Assembly: GCA_002083555.1 (NCBI GenBank)
Contig: MSXN01000003.1
Coordinates: 109,033-160,251, forward strand
Origin: Nitrospira sp. ST-bin5
Lineage (GTDB): Bacteria > Nitrospirota > Nitrospiria > Nitrospirales > Nitrospiraceae
Direction of reading: 5' to 3'
DNA length: 51,219 bases
Shown piece after piece: positions 50,890 to 51,219 of the stretch. The notes below the pieces were generated by a model. The model saw only the letters and a program-made list of their open reading frames with translations. It did not search any database and was not told the DNA's origin. The position numbers were made by a program, and so were the translations under genes. Numbering within the stretch: the first letter of the stretch is position 1; each line of letters opens with the position of its first letter.

Positions 50890-51219
50890 TCAGACCGTTG
50901 GTCCGAGCGCGAGCACCTTGCCGTTCGGAACCTGGTACTGCAACAACATTTCACCGTGTTCGTGCGACCGATCGAGATCGGCGAGCACCACGGCATCAAA
51001 CTCCCACTCTCTCAACACACTCGGATGCGAGACGGGATACGAGAGAAACGTTCCAGCCGTCCCGTCGCTCACAAACCCTACTAGCTCCATATCCATCTCC
51101 CGCAAAGAGAGATAGGCCATTTCGGCAAATTCGCTGGTTCCAAAGATCACAATCCGCCTACCCCCCGCTACGGTGACACGAGACAGGACATCGCGCAGCC
51201 GGGCGCGCATATCCCGATA
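50890..51219 (-). CDS. Rossmann-like nucleotide- or sugar-sensing domain protein, 5' end cut by window
   Basis: The visible 109 residues carry GRRIVIFGTSEFAEMAYLSL as a dinucleotide-type loop, MDMELVGFVSDG and FDAVVLADLDRSHEHGEMLL, a PglD/NeuD N-terminal-like or CoA-binding-like fold. The open frame continues through the window edge, so the gene is likely longer and an ATG at 51210 is probably internal. In polysaccharide loci such a domain can follow an N-terminal winged helix in an EPS-associated regulator. The missing part is needed to decide between a regulator and an enzyme. Confidence 0.6.
   Translation of the reverse strand, partial: YRDMRARLRDVLSRVTVAGGRRIVIFGTSEFAEMAYLSLREMDMELVGFVSDGTAGTFLSYPVSHPSVLREWEFDAVVLADLDRSHEHGEMLLQYQVPNGKVLALGPTV

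Overview
The window is one long polysaccharide-biosynthesis region of a Gram-negative bacterium. Every gene I can support is on the minus strand, so transcription runs from the right edge to the left. The gene content and protein style resemble Nitrospira (Nitrospirota), but this is an impression from protein sequence, not a phylogenetic result. No rRNA, tRNA, CRISPR array or transposase was found. No gap between genes exceeds 300 bases; the longest, about 285 bases at 28273-28557, holds nothing I recognise.

In the direction of transcription: (1) 51.2-49.8 kb is the head of the cluster. It holds a partial Rossmann-like protein, a four-helix-bundle protein flanked by GGTCTAT-type repeats, and a NusG-family specialised elongation factor. 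(2) 49.6-47.8 kb encodes a PglK-like ABC flippase. (3) 47.8-36.0 kb is a nonulosonic (sialic/legionaminic-type) acid block: an RmlD-like reductase, a PseB-like dehydratase, LegB, NeuB/LegI, NeuC/LegG, PtmE-like nucleotidyltransferase, an amidotransferase trio (WbuX/PseA-like, HisF-like, HisH-like), a PtmF-like oxidoreductase, NeuA/LegF and a PtmA-like SDR. The order matches the Campylobacter ptm/leg genes as I remember them, with the amidation trio inserted and no legC or legH. (4) 36-27 kb is a less familiar decoration block: a DxD glycosyltransferase-like protein, a TylF-like methyltransferase, an unfamiliar GT-B-like protein, a radical SAM/SPASM protein, two related proteins of unknown function and two FkbM methyltransferases. 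(5) 27-20 kb has KdsD, GT-B proteins, an SDR, a YdcF-like protein and a GT4. (6) 20-17.8 kb is a pglC-pglD-pglE-like set, which with the PglF/WbpM-like protein at 8.9-10.8 kb would make and load a diacetamido-trideoxy sugar. (7) 17.7-10.8 kb has GT25, an O-antigen ligase/polymerase, two GT2, a methyltransferase, GT4 and GT9. (8) 8.7-2.6 kb supplies nucleotide sugars: rfbA, rfbB, rfbD (no rfbC), a KdsC-type phosphatase, manC and manB/algC. A DUF3108 protein, fructose-1,6-bisphosphatase and a class I aldolase follow.

Taken together, the locus makes several activated sugars, including a diacetamido-trideoxy sugar, a dTDP-deoxyhexose, GDP-mannose and a CMP-nonulosonate. It builds them on undecaprenyl phosphate from a PglC-type initiating transferase, and probably flips the product with the ABC protein. 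The most interesting points are the nonulosonate block with a HisF whose second catalytic aspartate is glutamate; a neuB that appears to start at CTG; three 4,6-dehydratases served by one aminotransferase; the radical SAM and twin-unknown-protein block; and the repeat-flanked four-helix gene at the head of the cluster.
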